NCBI RefSeq assembly: GCF_003987495.1
Contig: NZ_NGJU01000012.1
Location: forward strand, 1 to 64,000
Direction of reading: 5' to 3'
From: Vagococcus salmoninarum
Lineage (GTDB): Bacteria; Bacillota; Bacilli; Lactobacillales; Vagococcaceae
Length of the DNA stretch: 64,000 nucleotides
This document shows, piece after piece, positions 26,198 through 37,280 of this stretch. Position 1 is the first letter of the stretch. Every line of letters starts with the position of its first letter. The notes under the pieces were generated by a model that was not told the origin of the DNA, ran no database searches, and saw only the letters and a program-made list of their open reading frames with translations. The translations under genes were made by a program, and so were the position numbers.

Positions 26198-28192
26198 ATG
26201 ATTGAAAAAGACACGAGTCGGCATTTTGAGTTAGTTTCTAAATACAAACCAGATGGCGATCAACCTCAAGCAATTAAAGAGTTAGTCGCAGGATTAAATG
26301 AAAATAAAAAGGAACAAATTTTACTAGGGGCTACTGGGACAGGGAAAACTTTTACGATTTCTAACGTTATCCAAGAAGTTAATAAACCAACCTTAGTAAT
26401 TGCTCATAATAAAACCTTAGCAGGTCAACTTTATGGGGAATTCAAAGAATTCTTTCCAAATAATGCAGTAGAATATTTTGTTAGTTATTATGACTACTAC
26501 CAACCAGAAGCGTATGTGCCATCAAGTGACACTTTTATTGAAAAAGATGCGAGTGTTAATGATGAGATTGATAAGTTACGACATTCAGCCACAAGTTCTT
26601 TATTAGAACGGAATGACGTGATTGTCGTTTCTTCAGTGTCGTGTATTTACGGGTTAGGTAATCCTGATGAATATCAATCCCAAGTCTTATCCTTGCGAGC
26701 AGGGATGGAAATGGACCGCAGTCAGTTATTAGCAGCCTTAGTTGATATTCAGTTTGAACGTAATGACATTGACTTTCAACGAGGCCGTTTTCGAGTGCGA
26801 GGGGATGTAGTTGAAATCTTTCCAGCGTCACGAGACGAACATGCCATGCGGATTGAATTTTTTGGCGATGAAATCGAGCGGATTCGCGAAGTCGATGCTT
26901 TAACTGGCGAAATTATTGGGGAACGGGAACATTTAGCGATTTTTCCAGCGAAACACTTTGTCACAAATGAAGAACAGATGGAAGAGGCGATTGCTAATAT
27001 CCAAGAAGAGTTAGCAGACCGTTTGAAAGAATTACGTTCGGAAGACCAATTATTAGAAGCCCAGCGCCTAGAACAGCGAACAAACTACGACATTGAAATG
27101 ATGCGAGAGATGGGCTACTGTTCGGGAATTGAAAACTATTCACGACATATGGATGGCAGGAAACCAGGTCAAGCGCCTTACACCTTAATTGATTTCTTTC
27201 CAGATGATTTTTTAATTGTGGCTGATGAATCACATGTCAGTTTACCTCAAATTCGTGGCATGTATAATGGTGACCGAGCGCGGAAACAGATGTTAGTTGA
27301 TCATGGCTTTCGCTTACCAAGTGCCTTAGATAACCGACCGTTACAGTTAACGGAGTTTGAAGATCACGTTAACCAAATTTTGTATGTTTCAGCGACGCCG
27401 GGACCTTATGAAATGGAACGGACCGATTCAGTCATTCAACAAATCATTCGACCAACAGGCTTATTAGACCCAATTATCGAAGTGCGTCCAATCATGGGAC
27501 AAATTGATGACTTAGTCGGAGAAATCAATGAACGAGTGGAAAAAAATGAACGGGTCTTTATTACGACTTTAACGAAAAAAATGTCGGAAGATTTAACGGA
27601 TTACTTTAAAGAGTTAGGTATGAAAGTTAAATACTTACATAGTGACATTAAAACAATGGAACGGACGGAAATCATTCGTGATCTACGTCTAGGTGAATTC
27701 GATGTCTTAATCGGGATTAACTTACTTCGTGAAGGCTTAGATGTTCCTGAAGTTTCTTTAGTTGCGATTCTAGATGCTGACAAAGAAGGCTTCTTACGAA
27801 GTGAGCGTTCCTTAGTCCAAACAAGTGGACGGGCAGCCCGAAACTCTGAAGGTAAAGTTATTATGTATGCGGATAAGATTACCGATTCGATGCAAAAAGC
27901 CATTGATGAAACTGCACGTCGTCGGACAATCCAAGAAGCCTATAATGAAAAACATGGCATTGTGCCAACAACGATTATTAAAGAAGTTCGTGATTTAATT
28001 AGAATTACGAAAGTAGCAGAAGATGATGCTGAGTACGACTTAGCTAAAGATTACCGTAACTTATCGAAAGCTGAGAAAGACGAGGTCTTAATGCGTCTTG
28101 AGAAAGAGATGAAAGATGCGGCTAAAGCTCTCGACTTTGAACGAGCAGCGACGTTACGAGACACAGTCTTAGAACTTAAAGGCAACAAATAA
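26198..28192 (+). CDS. uvrB: excinuclease ABC subunit B
   Basis: A 664-residue helicase-like nucleotide excision repair protein that verifies damage and loads UvrC. It shows Walker [11 protein letters not shown] (near 43-52), the beta-hairpin [16 protein letters not shown], the [13 protein letters not shown] motif, the helicase motif [15 protein letters not shown], and the C-terminal UVR domain that binds UvrC. AAGGAGG precedes the ATG. Two LexA-like boxes upstream suggest SOS induction. uvrA follows 30 bases later, giving the classical uvrBA operon. Confidence 0.98.
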   Translation: MIEKDTSRHFELVSKYKPDGDQPQAIKELVAGLNENKKEQILLGATGTGKTFTISNVIQEVNKPTLVIAHNKTLAGQLYGEFKEFFPNNAVEYFVSYYDYYQPEAYVPSSDTFIEKDASVNDEIDKLRHSATSSLLERNDVIVVSSVSCIYGLGNPDEYQSQVLSLRAGMEMDRSQLLAALVDIQFERNDIDFQRGRFRVRGDVVEIFPASRDEHAMRIEFFGDEIERIREVDALTGEIIGEREHLAIFPAKHFVTNEEQMEEAIANIQEELADRLKELRSEDQLLEAQRLEQRTNYDIEMMREMGYCSGIENYSRHMDGRKPGQAPYTLIDFFPDDFLIVADESHVSLPQIRGMYNGDRARKQMLVDHGFRLPSALDNRPLQLTEFEDHVNQILYVSATPGPYEMERTDSVIQQIIRPTGLLDPIIEVRPIMGQIDDLVGEINERVEKNERVFITTLTKKMSEDLTDYFKELGMKVKYLHSDIKTMERTEIIRDLRLGEFDVLIGINLLREGLDVPEVSLVAILDADKEGFLRSERSLVQTSGRAARNSEGKVIMYADKITDSMQKAIDETARRRTIQEAYNEKHGIVPTTIIKEVRDLIRITKVAEDDAEYDLAKDYRNLSKAEKDEVLMRLEKEMKDAAKALDFERAATLRDTVLELKGNK

Positions 28193-28222
28193 ACAAGGTA
28201 ATGATGAGATGGAGGATGGAAT

Positions 28223-31045
28223 GTGGCTAACGACAAAATTGTCATTCATGGAGCGCGAGCTCATAATTTAAAAAATATTGATGTAACGATACCCCGAGAA
28301 AAATTTGTAGTAATTACTGGTCTATCCGGTTCAGGTAAAAGTTCTTTAGCTTTTGACACCTTGTATGCCGAAGGGCAACGACGTTACGTTGAGAGTTTAT
28401 CTTCTTATGCCCGCCAATTTTTAGGTCAGATGGATAAACCAGACGTCGATAGTATTGATGGTCTTAGTCCAGCAATTTCAATCGACCAAAAGACGACGAG
28501 CAAAAATCCCCGTTCCACTGTTGGCACAGTGACGGAAATAAATGATTACTTACGCTTATTATTCGCCCGGATTGGTCACCCGATTTGTCCAAATGATGGA
28601 ACGGAAATTTCTAGTCAGTCAGTTGAACAAATGGTTGACCGGGTGTTAGAGCTACCAGAGAAGACTAGAATTCAAATTTTAGCGCCGATTGTTTCAGGCA
28701 AAAAAGGCCAACATAAAAAGGTTTTTGAGATGGTTAAGCGAGAAGGGTATGTCAGAACCCGAGTTAATGGCGAGTTATACGATGTGACAGAAGTACCAGA
28801 ATTAGATAAGAATAAGAAACATTCAATTGAAATTGTCGTCGATCGAATTGTCGTTAAAGAAGGTGTCCGTTCACGCTTGTTTGATTCATTTGAAGCGGCG
28901 TTACGGTTGGCAGAAGGTTATGCCTTAGTTGATGTGATTGATCAAGAAGAAATCCTCTTTAGCGAACACTATGCCTGTCCTTACTGTGGCTTTACAGTTG
29001 GTGAACTAGAACCAAGACTGTTCTCTTTCAACGCGCCTTTTGGGGCTTGTGCCGATTGTGATGGTTTAAGTATGAAACTAGAAGTCGATGAAGACTTAGT
29101 TATTCCAGATGGCAGTTTAAGTCTGCGAGAAGGGGCGTTTGCTCCGTGGAATCCGATTAGTTCGAATTATTACCCGCAAATGCTAGAACAAGCTTGTACG
29201 ACGTTTAAAATTAACTTCGATACGCCTTATAACAAGCTGTCACCAGCTCAGAAAAAGTTGCTACTTCATGGGTCAGAAGGGGAGTTATTCCACTTCCATT
29301 ACCAAAATGATTTTGGTGGTGTTCGTGATGTAGACATTCCTTTTGAAGGTGTCTTAAACAATATTCAGCGTCGTTACCATGAAACAAATAGTGATTATAC
29401 CCGTGAACAAATGCGCTTGTATATGACAGAATTACCTTGTCAGTCATGTCACGGTTACCGTTTGAATGCCCAAGCCTTATCTGTAAAAGTCAACGGTACT
29501 CATATTGGGGAAGTTAGCCAAAAGTCGATTACTAAAGCTTTAGCCTTTTTTGAGGGCTTATCTTTAAGTGAACAAGAAACCTTAATTGCACGACCAATCT
29601 TAAAAGAAGTTAAAGATCGTCTAAGCTTTTTACAAAATGTTGGGTTAGACTACTTATCTTTAAGTCGCTCATCAGGGACTTTGTCAGGTGGCGAAGCTCA
29701 GAGAATTCGTTTAGCGACTCAAATTGGTTCGAATTTATCTGGCGTTCTTTATATTTTAGACGAACCATCGATTGGGTTACACCAACGAGATAATGACCGT
29801 TTAATTGAATCTTTAAAGAAAATGCGGGACTTAGGCAATACGTTGATTGTGGTTGAGCACGATGAAGACACAATGCGAGCGGCAGATTATTTAATCGATA
29901 TTGGCCCAGGAGCAGGTGAGCAAGGTGGCGAGATTGTCGCAGCCGGGACACCAGCAGAAGTAGAAGCTAATCCGAATTCTTTGACGGGTCAATATTTAGC
30001 AGGAAAAAAAGTGATTCCAGTTCCGAAAGAGCGTCGTCAAGGAAATGGTAAAAAAATCCGGATTACCGGTGCCGTTGAAAACAACTTGAAAAATGTGACA
30101 GTGGATTTCCCACTTGGAAAATTTGTTGCTGTGACAGGTGTTTCAGGCTCAGGGAAAAGTACCTTAGTCAATCAAATATTGAAAAAATCTTTAGCTCAAA
30201 AATTAAATCGTAATTCGAATAAACCAGGGAAGTTTAAAAAAATTACTGGTTATGAAGAAATTGATAAGATGATTAGTATTGACCAAAGTCCAATTGGGCG
30301 GACTCCCCGTAGTAACCCAGCAACTTACACAAGTGTTTTTGATGATGTCCGTGATCTTTTTGCGAAAACAACAGAAGCAAAAGTTCGAGGCTATAAAAAA
30401 GGTCGCTTTAGTTTTAACGTTAAAGGCGGTCGTTGTGAAGCCTGTCGTGGTGACGGGATTATCAAAATTGAGATGCATTTTTTACCAGACGTCTACGTTC
30501 CTTGTGAAATTTGTCATGGCAAGCGATATAACTCTGAAACCTTAGAAGTTCACTATAAAGGAAAAAATATTTCTGATATTTTAGACTTAACAATAGAAGA
30601 TGCTGTCGATTTTTTCAAACACATCCCGAAAATTAACCGGAAACTGCAAACAATCGTTGACGTTGGTTTAGGCTATGTGACATTAGGTCAGCCAGCGACG
30701 ACCTTGTCAGGTGGGGAAGCTCAACGGATGAAACTTGCTAGTGAGCTTCATAAACGCTCCACAGGTAATAGCTTCTATATTCTCGATGAGCCAACGACGG
30801 GACTGCATACTGACGATATTGGTCGTTTATTAGAAGTCTTAGATCGTTTAGTTGAAACGGGCAATACTGTTTTAGTCATTGAGCATAATTTAGATGTTAT
30901 CAAAACAGCGGATCATATTATCGATTTAGGCCCAGAAGGTGGCGACGGTGGAGGCATGATTATTGCAACAGGAACACCGGAAGAACTAGTGAAAGTTAAA
31001 GACAGTTATACTGGACATTACTTGAAAACGGTGATTAAAAAGTAA
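28223..31045 (+). CDS. uvrA: excinuclease ABC subunit A
   Basis: A 940-residue damage-recognition ATPase. It has two ABC modules with Walker [10 protein letters not shown] and GVSGSGKST and signatures with SGGEAQR in both halves. Zinc-finger cysteines appear in CPYC, CADC, CQSC, CEAC and CEIC clusters. The start is GTG at 28223, placed by GGAGG seven bases upstream and the conserved opening [15 protein letters not shown]. It is co-transcribed with uvrB. Confidence 0.98.
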   Translation: MANDKIVIHGARAHNLKNIDVTIPREKFVVITGLSGSGKSSLAFDTLYAEGQRRYVESLSSYARQFLGQMDKPDVDSIDGLSPAISIDQKTTSKNPRSTVGTVTEINDYLRLLFARIGHPICPNDGTEISSQSVEQMVDRVLELPEKTRIQILAPIVSGKKGQHKKVFEMVKREGYVRTRVNGELYDVTEVPELDKNKKHSIEIVVDRIVVKEGVRSRLFDSFEAALRLAEGYALVDVIDQEEILFSEHYACPYCGFTVGELEPRLFSFNAPFGACADCDGLSMKLEVDEDLVIPDGSLSLREGAFAPWNPISSNYYPQMLEQACTTFKINFDTPYNKLSPAQKKLLLHGSEGELFHFHYQNDFGGVRDVDIPFEGVLNNIQRRYHETNSDYTREQMRLYMTELPCQSCHGYRLNAQALSVKVNGTHIGEVSQKSITKALAFFEGLSLSEQETLIARPILKEVKDRLSFLQNVGLDYLSLSRSSGTLSGGEAQRIRLATQIGSNLSGVLYILDEPSIGLHQRDNDRLIESLKKMRDLGNTLIVVEHDEDTMRAADYLIDIGPGAGEQGGEIVAAGTPAEVEANPNSLTGQYLAGKKVIPVPKERRQGNGKKIRITGAVENNLKNVTVDFPLGKFVAVTGVSGSGKSTLVNQILKKSLAQKLNRNSNKPGKFKKITGYEEIDKMISIDQSPIGRTPRSNPATYTSVFDDVRDLFAKTTEAKVRGYKKGRFSFNVKGGRCEACRGDGIIKIEMHFLPDVYVPCEICHGKRYNSETLEVHYKGKNISDILDLTIEDAVDFFKHIPKINRKLQTIVDVGLGYVTLGQPATTLSGGEAQRMKLASELHKRSTGNSFYILDEPTTGLHTDDIGRLLEVLDRLVETGNTVLVIEHNLDVIKTADHIIDLGPEGGDGGGMIIATGTPEELVKVKDSYTGHYLKTVIKK

Positions 31046-31064
31046 AAGGTATAATGTTTAAAAA

Positions 31065-31091
31065 AACTTGTTTCTTCATAAAAAACAAGTT
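31065..31091 (-). terminator. hairpin with a minus-strand U-tract in the uvrA-estA gap
   Basis: AACTTGTTT and AAACAAGTT (9 bp) with a 9-base loop. Only the minus strand continues with seven T, yet no leftward gene precedes it. It may end an antisense or small RNA from the intergenic region. Confidence 0.45.
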
Positions 31092-31195
31092 ATAGCCTTG
31101 TCTTTCCGAGGGTTACGGGATAGAATACATTTATAGATAAGGCATTCTAAGAAATTGGTCTATCTTATCTACCCTATAAAATAAATTCCGTTCAA

Positions 31196-31244
31196 GGAAA
31201 ATGCTTTTCAGATGAGTTCATTTGAAAAGTGTTTTTCTTTTTTT
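31196..31244 (+). terminator. terminator of the uvrBA operon
   Basis: A long imperfect stem (GAAAATGCTTTTCA against TTGAAAAGTGTTTTTC) followed by seven T. Confidence 0.85.
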
Positions 31245-31296
31245 ATCGTGGTGACAGTTATGATATGATTAGCAAAAGACAAAGGAGTGAGTTGCA

Positions 31297-32079
31297 ATGA
31301 TTCTACGAGGAAGTGTTTATTCAAAAGTCTTAGATTTAGATACAGGTCTCACGATTCTAACACCTAAAGATTATGATAGTAATGAGAAGTATCCAGTTGC
31401 TTATTTACTTCATGGCTTAACCGGTAATCATGATAGTTGGTTGACGAATACTATGTTACCTGTCTATGCTAATAAGTATCAAATGATTTTTGTAATGCCT
31501 GAAGTTAACCGCAGTTTTTATACTAATATGCGCTATGGCTTGAATTATTTTGATTATATTAGTTTGGAGCTACCAAAAATAATCAAGCAAACTTTTAATA
31601 TTAGTAGCCGTAAAGAAGATACTTATATTATGGGTGCCTCGATGGGTGGCTATGGTGCCTTGAAATGTGGGTTGAATTATCCAGAAACATTTGGTAATGT
31701 CTTAGCTTTCTCTTCGGCCATGTTACTAGTTAAACAAGAGTTACCAGAATTAAGAAGAGTGGAAAGTCAAAGTCGTGAAGGCCTTAATCCAGCCATTTTG
31801 AAAGATTTAGAAAGTGCCTTTGGTCCGGAGTTAGCAATTGATGAAAGTGTCGATTTACTCAGCTTGGCGACGAAAATACCTGAGAGGGAACGACCGAATG
31901 TTTTTGTTAGTTGTGGCACGGCAGATAATTTACTAGCAAATAATCGGATATTTAATGAAGAAATTAGCCGTTTAGGTTGGCAAATCACTTATTGTGAATT
32001 ACCAGGGAATCACGATTGGTATCATTTTAATGAAGCTTTAGTCGCTGGTTTAAGGTGGACGCGTAAAAATAAAGGATGA
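31297..32079 (+). CDS. estA: esterase, tributyrin esterase/FrmB-like alpha/beta hydrolase
   Basis: A 260-residue alpha/beta hydrolase with the oxyanion segment LLHGLTGNHDSW, the nucleophile elbow GASMGGYGAL, a probable acid in SCGTADNLL, and the catalytic His in LPGNHDWYHFNEAL. This is the EstA/esterase D-like group of lactic acid bacteria, which hydrolyses short-chain acyl esters. There is no signal peptide, so it is cytoplasmic. AAAGGAGTGAG precedes the ATG. A small unknown gene follows after six bases. Confidence 0.9.
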   Translation: MILRGSVYSKVLDLDTGLTILTPKDYDSNEKYPVAYLLHGLTGNHDSWLTNTMLPVYANKYQMIFVMPEVNRSFYTNMRYGLNYFDYISLELPKIIKQTFNISSRKEDTYIMGASMGGYGALKCGLNYPETFGNVLAFSSAMLLVKQELPELRRVESQSREGLNPAILKDLESAFGPELAIDESVDLLSLATKIPERERPNVFVSCGTADNLLANNRIFNEEISRLGWQITYCELPGNHDWYHFNEALVAGLRWTRKNKG

Positions 32080-32085
32080 GATGAA

Positions 32086-32364
32086 ATGGCACTATCAAAA
32101 AAAGGCAAACGAAAAATTGTTGTCCAAGACCAAGTCTTTTATTGGTATGTCTCTCAAGGGAAAATCCATGTGATATCCAATAACAAGGACCTTATTTTCG
32201 ATTATCACTATCAAAAAGAAAAAAGTTTGAGGCCTTTGACTATTGAAAAGGCGAAGAACCGGGAAGCGCTCTTAGCCGCAAACCTGACTATATCCCAGCT
32301 ATCTGAGACAATTACCCCTAAAAATGTCGGCGAATTGATCGCCAAAGTTTTAAAAATTAAATAG
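32086..32364 (+). CDS. small basic protein, unknown
   Basis: A 92-residue protein rich in lysine with predicted beta strands in the first half (KRKIVVQDQVFYWYVSQGKIHVISNN) and a helical C-terminal end. No family is recognised. The start follows AAAGGATGAG and lies six bases after the esterase stop, indicating co-transcription. The strand-loop-strand opening resembles small single-domain beta proteins, but this is only an impression. Confidence 0.68.
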   Translation: MALSKKGKRKIVVQDQVFYWYVSQGKIHVISNNKDLIFDYHYQKEKSLRPLTIEKAKNREALLAANLTISQLSETITPKNVGELIAKVLKIK

Positions 32365-32430
32365 CCTTTTTTAAAATATACTGATATTATATAAGATAAA
32401 GGTTTGTAAAATGAACATGGAGGGTAACAA

Positions 32431-33564
32431 TTGAAGAATAGTTTGGGTAAGTTACAAGTTTTCTTAGGGATAATTGGTATTTGTTTAACGGTGTATCTTT
32501 TATACTTAAATAGTTTCTTAGAATGGACACCTAGTAACATTCGTCATTTTGGAATTGTCACAGTTACTTTTTTTAGTATTGTCGTTGTGGCCGGACTGGC
32601 GTTTACTTGGCATCGTGTCGCAATCAAAAAGACTGTTGCAAGTGAATTTAAATGGCATCTTAAGCAATTAGCTGGCCAACGTCGGCGAACGCGGAAAGAG
32701 CGGGCTTCTTTTTTTCGGGAAGGTCAAATTTTTATTTCAACTCTTCAAAAATATATCTTGCCAGTTAATTATGAATTAGAATTAGAAGCCTTACTAGAAG
32801 CGCAAAATGAATTAACTGAGCAAAAAAATTATTATTATAGTGAGTCTGCTAAACGTTTAAAACGGAATCGCAAAGAAGAGGAAAGACCTAAATTAGACAT
32901 CACAATTATCGAAGAAGACTTACGATTAACAGAGTTAGCACTAACTGAACTCAATAATAAAGTCTTGTTAATTGCTGATGAAGGACGCTTTGGTAAAGAC
33001 AATAAGCTTGAGTTCCGCCAATTAATCCAACAAAAACAACAAGTTTATGAAGAAAATCATCAACGATGCACGCAGTATTTTAGAGAGTTAGAATTAATTC
33101 TGCGACTTTTAAATCGCAGTTTAGATCAAGGAAAAATTACTATGGAAGATTACGACACAGCATTAGCGACTTTACGTAATGAGTTTTCTCACGAGGAGCT
33201 GCTTTTAGTCTTAATTTACAGTGTATTTATTCCAGAGGGTTGTGGTTTAGGCGTGGAATTAGTAGGTACAAAATTTTTTGGTAATGAATTGGAAATAATT
33301 AGTCAATCCTACCTTAGTGTCCCAGAGTTATTGAGTGAGTTTATAGTAAAAGAATTTAGTAGTAATGGGCGCAGACGAGGGATTTTAAAGCAACAACTAA
33401 TTGGTCGCAATCAATTAGCTCATCAAGTTAAAGTTGATACTGAATTTAGTAAAACCAAACGAGCTAAAATTTATCAAATATTAGCTGAAAATGTGGAAGG
33501 TTTTGTCAACTTAGACAAACTGTCATATTTTAGTTTAGTTGATTATTTTGACTTGTATCGTTAA
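32431..33564 (+). CDS. membrane protein with coiled-coil and C-terminal domain, unknown
   Basis: A 377-residue protein with two membrane helices (about 7-25 and 39-61), a long charged helical region (about 70-260) likely to form coiled coils, and a C-terminal domain with GRRRGILKQQLIGRNQ. No family is recognised. It starts with TTG at 32431, placed by GGAGGG about 6 bases upstream. It is followed by a shared terminator. Confidence 0.75.
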   Translation: MKNSLGKLQVFLGIIGICLTVYLLYLNSFLEWTPSNIRHFGIVTVTFFSIVVVAGLAFTWHRVAIKKTVASEFKWHLKQLAGQRRRTRKERASFFREGQIFISTLQKYILPVNYELELEALLEAQNELTEQKNYYYSESAKRLKRNRKEEERPKLDITIIEEDLRLTELALTELNNKVLLIADEGRFGKDNKLEFRQLIQQKQQVYEENHQRCTQYFRELELILRLLNRSLDQGKITMEDYDTALATLRNEFSHEELLLVLIYSVFIPEGCGLGVELVGTKFFGNELEIISQSYLSVPELLSEFIVKEFSSNGRRRGILKQQLIGRNQLAHQVKVDTEFSKTKRAKIYQILAENVEGFVNLDKLSYFSLVDYFDLYR

Positions 33565-33580
33565 TGACATTTAATTTAAT

Positions 33581-33631
33581 AAAATGACCTCTAGGAGTTA
33601 GCTGCAGTAGCTGACTTTTAGAGGTCATTTT
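33581..33631. terminator. bidirectional terminator with a two-part stem
   Basis: AAAATGACCTCTA pairs with AGAGGTCATTTT, and inside it AGTTAGCT pairs with AGCTGACT. It serves the TTG-started gene and the convergent small operon, overlapping the end of the latter. Confidence 0.88.
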
Positions 33632-33956
33632 GATAAGGGAGATACAATGAGGTGTTAGCAGGTAAATCCATAAGTGTCACTTTCATTTGACTTAAATAAT
33701 TAACTAAGCGGTAACCGGCAGTGTAGATATCTTCCCGATCATCTAAGGTTAAAATTAAGATATGTTGAGGCGCTAATGGTGGGACTAAGGCACAGCCATT
33801 TTTTATTTTAGGGCTTGTAAAAGCCCAAGTATGATAGTCCTGACTGTCAATTTTCAGTAACTCGCCAGACATTCTACGGAAACTAGAGGTGTGCTTGCGA
33901 AAATACGTTGGTGGAAAAAAATCAGGTGAGACGGTTATACATTGAAGGTATCGCAT
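33618..33956 (-). CDS. 112-residue protein, second gene of a LexA-type operon, unknown
   Basis: A 112-residue protein with no recognised family. It has a strand-rich middle (WAFTSPKIKNGCALVPP, HILILTLDD) followed by an amphipathic helix (AGYRLVNYLSQMKV). There is no signal or membrane segment, so it is probably cytoplasmic. It begins two bases after the stop of the preceding 90-residue gene without its own Shine-Dalgarno, indicating translational coupling. The operon promoter contains a LexA-like box, so a role in the DNA-damage response is inferred from regulation only. Confidence 0.7.
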   Translation of the reverse strand: MRYLQCITVSPDFFPPTYFRKHTSSFRRMSGELLKIDSQDYHTWAFTSPKIKNGCALVPPLAPQHILILTLDDREDIYTAGYRLVNYLSQMKVTLMDLPANTSLYLPYQNDL

Positions 33957-33958
33957 TA

Positions 33959-34231
33959 TTAATGGGCCATTGCGAAAGCTGAGATAAATGAGGAAGGATT
34001 ACGGATGGTCATTTTTTCAATGACTAATTGCTCTTTAGGATTAATATGACCAAAACAAGCAATTTCGGTTTGGGCATCTTCAAAAAATAATAGTTGATTT
34101 GCCAGCTCCTTTTTTGCAACTAGGCAATTAATTTTACCTTGAGAAGTTTTAAGGGTAAAACGTACGAGCATATTGGGATAAGTTTTAACGACTCTAATCT
34201 TATCAACAAGTCCGATAGGGTTAGCATACAT
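33959..34231 (-). CDS. 90-residue OB-fold-like protein, first gene of a LexA-type operon
   Basis: A 90-residue protein. Its strand order resembles a compact single-stranded-DNA-binding OB-fold: strand LVRFTLKT, strand INCLVA, a short helix (KKELANQLLFF), then strands TEIACFGHI and QLVIEKMTI. This parallels SSB/PriB layout, but the usual SSB aromatic contacts are not obvious, so the fold is an inference. AAGGAG lies 8 bases before the ATG. The promoter is a full consensus sigma-A promoter with a LexA-like box in the spacer. Confidence 0.72.
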   Translation of the reverse strand: MYANPIGLVDKIRVVKTYPNMLVRFTLKTSQGKINCLVAKKELANQLLFFEDAQTEIACFGHINPKEQLVIEKMTIRNPSSFISAFAMAH

Positions 34232-34261
34232 AAGATCACTCCTTATATTAGTTATGCCTTT

Positions 34262-34290
34262 ATTATACGAACGTGCGTTCTGTTTGTCAA
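34262..34290 (-). promoter_or_regulatory. consensus promoter with embedded LexA-like box
   Basis: On the minus strand TTGACA (34290-34285), exactly 17 bases, then TATAAT (34267-34262). The spacer holds CGAACGTGCGTTCT (34268-34281, plus strand), 13 of 14 positions of the Gram-positive SOS consensus with a perfect GAACG/CGTTC dyad. Repressor bound here would occlude RNA polymerase. This is the clearest LexA-type operator in the window. Confidence 0.85.
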
Positions 34291-34330
34291 TCCCTAATCA
34301 GCTGTTTGTTAACTCCTAAGGGGGAGTGTA

Positions 34331-34359
34331 TTGATTCGACACGCCCGGTATGATATAAT
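34331..34359 (+). promoter_or_regulatory. rapZ operon promoter
   Basis: TTGATT (34331-34336), a 17-base spacer and an extended -10 TGATATAAT (TATAAT at 34354-34359), upstream of rapZ-yvcK-whiA. Confidence 0.78.
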
Positions 34360-34444
34360 GTTTTAGATAGTGAGAAGGTCCGTGATTAGGGGCAGAAAAG
34401 CCTGTGAACTCATAAGGGCTGATTTAAGAAAGAAGGCATACATT

Positions 34445-35332
34445 ATGGTAGATAGTTTGCAATTAGTTATTATTACAGGTATGAGTGGCGCAGGTAAAAC
34501 TGTGGCGATGCAAAGTTTTGAAGACATGGGTTTTTTCTGTATCGATAATTTACCCCCTCGTTTAATTCCGAAATTTTGGGAACTAATTAAAGAGTCTGGT
34601 AAAGTCACAAAGATTGCCTTAGTTATTGACTTAAGATCACGGACATTTTTCCAAGAAATCCAAGATATGTTAGTCGAAATTGAAAATACTAAAATGATTG
34701 AAACAAGTGTTTTATTTTTAGATTCCTCAGATGAAGAACTAGTTTCTCGTTACAAAGAAACCCGTCGCACACATCCTTTAGCGATGGACGGTCTCGTTAC
34801 TGAAGGCATTCGGAAAGAACGTGGCCTATTAGAAGAAATTAAAGGGGATGCTCAATTAGTCATTGACACAACAGATCTCAGTCCCCGTCAATTACGAGAA
34901 ATGATTATTAAAGAATTTAAATCGGAAGACACTAAAATGTTTCGAGTTGAAATGGTTTCCTTTGGCTTTAAATATGGATTGCCAATCGATGCTGATATTG
35001 TGATGGATGTTCGTTTCTTACCAAACCCTCATTACGTTGATGAACTGCGTCCTTTAACAGGTGTTGATCAAAAGGTTTATGATTACGTGATGTCTTTTGA
35101 AGAAACTGAAGATTTTTATCAAAAATTTCACGATTTAGTGTTATCAATTTTACCTGGTTACCGGAAAGAAGGCAAAACTAGTTTAACTATTGCGATTGGT
35201 TGTACTGGTGGACAACACCGTTCAGTGGCCTTAACAGAACGTTTAGGACAAGCGATCAAGTTAGCCGAATATCATGTCAATGTGACTCATCGTGACCGTG
35301 GCAAGCGTAAAGAGACGGTGAATCGTTCATGA
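34445..35332 (+). CDS. rapZ: RNase adapter/nucleotide-binding protein RapZ (YvcJ)
   Basis: A 295-residue P-loop protein with Walker [11 protein letters not shown] near the N-terminus, the IDNLPP segment, and the C-terminal [16 protein letters not shown] motif. In Enterobacteria RapZ controls GlmS via small RNAs. In Firmicutes the orthologue YvcJ binds nucleotides and its role is less defined. The ATG at 34445 gives the family length; the longer frame upstream has no ribosome site. Its stop overlaps the yvcK start (ATGA), the standard rapZ-yvcK-whiA cluster. Confidence 0.95.
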   Translation: MVDSLQLVIITGMSGAGKTVAMQSFEDMGFFCIDNLPPRLIPKFWELIKESGKVTKIALVIDLRSRTFFQEIQDMLVEIENTKMIETSVLFLDSSDEELVSRYKETRRTHPLAMDGLVTEGIRKERGLLEEIKGDAQLVIDTTDLSPRQLREMIIKEFKSEDTKMFRVEMVSFGFKYGLPIDADIVMDVRFLPNPHYVDELRPLTGVDQKVYDYVMSFEETEDFYQKFHDLVLSILPGYRKEGKTSLTIAIGCTGGQHRSVALTERLGQAIKLAEYHVNVTHRDRGKRKETVNRS

Positions 35333-36321
35333 AGACTTACCGTATCAGAAAGCCTAAAATCGCAGTCATTGGTGGTGGAACGGGGCTTCCGGTAATTTTG
35401 AAAGGTTTACGTAATGAAAGTGCTGAAATTACGGCGGTTGTAACAGTCGCAGATGATGGTGGCAGTAGTGGGTCTTTGCGGGAAACCGTCAAAGTCTCAC
35501 CACCAGGGGATTTGCGCAATGTGTTAGTGGCCTTGTCAGATATGCCTAAGTTATATGAAGATTTATTTCAATACCGTTTCCATAAAGACGATGAATTTTT
35601 AGCGAACCACTCTTTAGGGAATTTGATCATCGCCGCCTTGTCAGAAATGCGTAATAGTACTTATGAGGCGATTCAACTATTGTCACGGATTATGCATGTG
35701 GAAGGGTCAGTTTACCCAGCTTCAGAAGAGCCATTGACCCTTCATGCCATTTTTGAAGATGGGGCAATTGCCTCAGGGGAATCCAAAATTGGTTTGGAAC
35801 GTAAAACAATTGACCGAGTGTATGTGACTAATTCAAACAATGACGAAGCGCCTAAAGCGAGCCGGAAAGTCATTAAAGCGATTGAAGAAGCGGATATGAT
35901 TGTCTTAGGACCGGGCAGTCTCTATACGAGCATCTTGCCGAATTTAATGATTTCCGAAATTGGTGAAGCCATTGCTAATGCTCAAGGGGAAGTTGTTTAT
36001 ATTTGTAATATCATGACTCAAAAAGGTGAGACCGAGCATTTTAGCGATGCCAATCACATTCAAGTTTTAAATAAACACTTAGGGAAAAAATTTGTCGATA
36101 CGGTTTTAGTTAATATTGAAAAAATTCCTGAAGGTTATATGGACCCGGAAAAATACGATGAATACTTAGTTCAAGTGGCACATGATTTTCAAGGACTACG
36201 AGACGAAGAGTGTCGGGTTATTTCTGCGGAGTTTTTACAATTAAGAGACGGTGGCGTGTTCCATGACGGCGACAAAGTTGTTGATGAAATCTTCCGTCTT
36301 GTTTTTGGAGCGAAATATTAA
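35329..36321 (+). CDS. yvcK: gluconeogenesis factor YvcK/GlmR
   Basis: A 330-residue CofD-like protein with the N-terminal [13 protein letters not shown] loop, [23 protein letters not shown] and [14 protein letters not shown]. In Bacillus and Listeria it binds UDP-GlcNAc and supports GlmS-dependent cell-wall precursor synthesis on gluconeogenic carbon. It is translationally coupled to rapZ by a four-base overlap and followed 20 bases later by whiA. Confidence 0.96.
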   Translation: MKTYRIRKPKIAVIGGGTGLPVILKGLRNESAEITAVVTVADDGGSSGSLRETVKVSPPGDLRNVLVALSDMPKLYEDLFQYRFHKDDEFLANHSLGNLIIAALSEMRNSTYEAIQLLSRIMHVEGSVYPASEEPLTLHAIFEDGAIASGESKIGLERKTIDRVYVTNSNNDEAPKASRKVIKAIEEADMIVLGPGSLYTSILPNLMISEIGEAIANAQGEVVYICNIMTQKGETEHFSDANHIQVLNKHLGKKFVDTVLVNIEKIPEGYMDPEKYDEYLVQVAHDFQGLRDEECRVISAEFLQLRDGGVFHDGDKVVDEIFRLVFGAKY

Positions 36322-36341
36322 AGAAAGAGGTGACAAGTTCA

Positions 36342-37280
36342 ATGTCATTTGCATCAGATGTCAAAAAAGAACTGACAACCTTGGAAGTTCATCGTGAGCA
36401 CGCAAAAGCTGAACTTGCAGCTTTAATTCGCATGAATGGAGCCTTGTCATTGGCAAATCGCCAATTTGTCTTGAATGTTCAAACAGAAAATGCGGCTATT
36501 GCTAGAAGGATTTACACGTTACTGAAGGATCATTACAACGTCCAAAGTGAGTTGTTAGTTCGCCGTAAAATGAAATTGAAAAAAAATAATATTTATATCG
36601 TTCGACTTAAGCAAGAGACACAAAAAGTCCTCGTCGATTTAGACATTGTTGAAAATTCGATGTTTACCGATAAAGTGTCTGACACAATTGTTGGCAATGC
36701 TCAAAAAATGCGTTCGTATTTGAGAGGGGCTTTTTTAGCGGGAGGTTCAGTTAATAATCCTGAAACAAGTCGTTATCACTTAGAGATTTATTCGCTCGAT
36801 GAGCAACATAGTAAAGATGTTTGTGATATGATGAATTATTACAATTTAAATGCGAGAACGTTAGAGCGTCGAAATGGCTACATTACTTATTTAAAAGGGG
36901 CAGAACACATTTCTGACTTTTTAACATTAATTGGGGCAACTAATAACATGTTGAAATTTGAAGATGTTCGGATCGTCAGAGACATGCGTAATTCCGTTAA
37001 TCGGATTGTCAATTGTGAGACGGCTAACTTAAGTAAAACAATCGATGCCGCCTCGAAGCAACTGGAGAACATCGATTACATTGAGAGTCGGGTAGGGTTA
37101 AGTAACTTACCAGAACGCCTGCGAGAAATTGCTGAACTCCGATTAGAACATCCGGAAGTCAGCCTGAAAGAACTAGGGGAACTAGTACCTTCAGGACCAA
37201 TTTCGAAATCAGGAATTAATCATCGGATTCGTAAAATTAATGAGTATGCCGATAATTTAAGAGAAACTAAAAACCCTTAG
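36342..37280 (+). CDS. whiA: DNA-binding protein WhiA
   Basis: A 312-residue protein with an N-terminal degenerate LAGLIDADG-homing-endonuclease-like fold (segments [15 protein letters not shown] and [11 protein letters not shown]) and a C-terminal helix-turn-helix ([25 protein letters not shown]). In Firmicutes it influences cell division and chromosome segregation. The ATG at 36342 is preferred to an upstream in-frame GTG because AAAGAGGTG then serves as the ribosome site. It is the last gene of the rapZ cluster. Confidence 0.96.
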   Translation: MSFASDVKKELTTLEVHREHAKAELAALIRMNGALSLANRQFVLNVQTENAAIARRIYTLLKDHYNVQSELLVRRKMKLKKNNIYIVRLKQETQKVLVDLDIVENSMFTDKVSDTIVGNAQKMRSYLRGAFLAGGSVNNPETSRYHLEIYSLDEQHSKDVCDMMNYYNLNARTLERRNGYITYLKGAEHISDFLTLIGATNNMLKFEDVRIVRDMRNSVNRIVNCETANLSKTIDAASKQLENIDYIESRVGLSNLPERLREIAELRLEHPEVSLKELGELVPSGPISKSGINHRIRKINEYADNLRETKNP

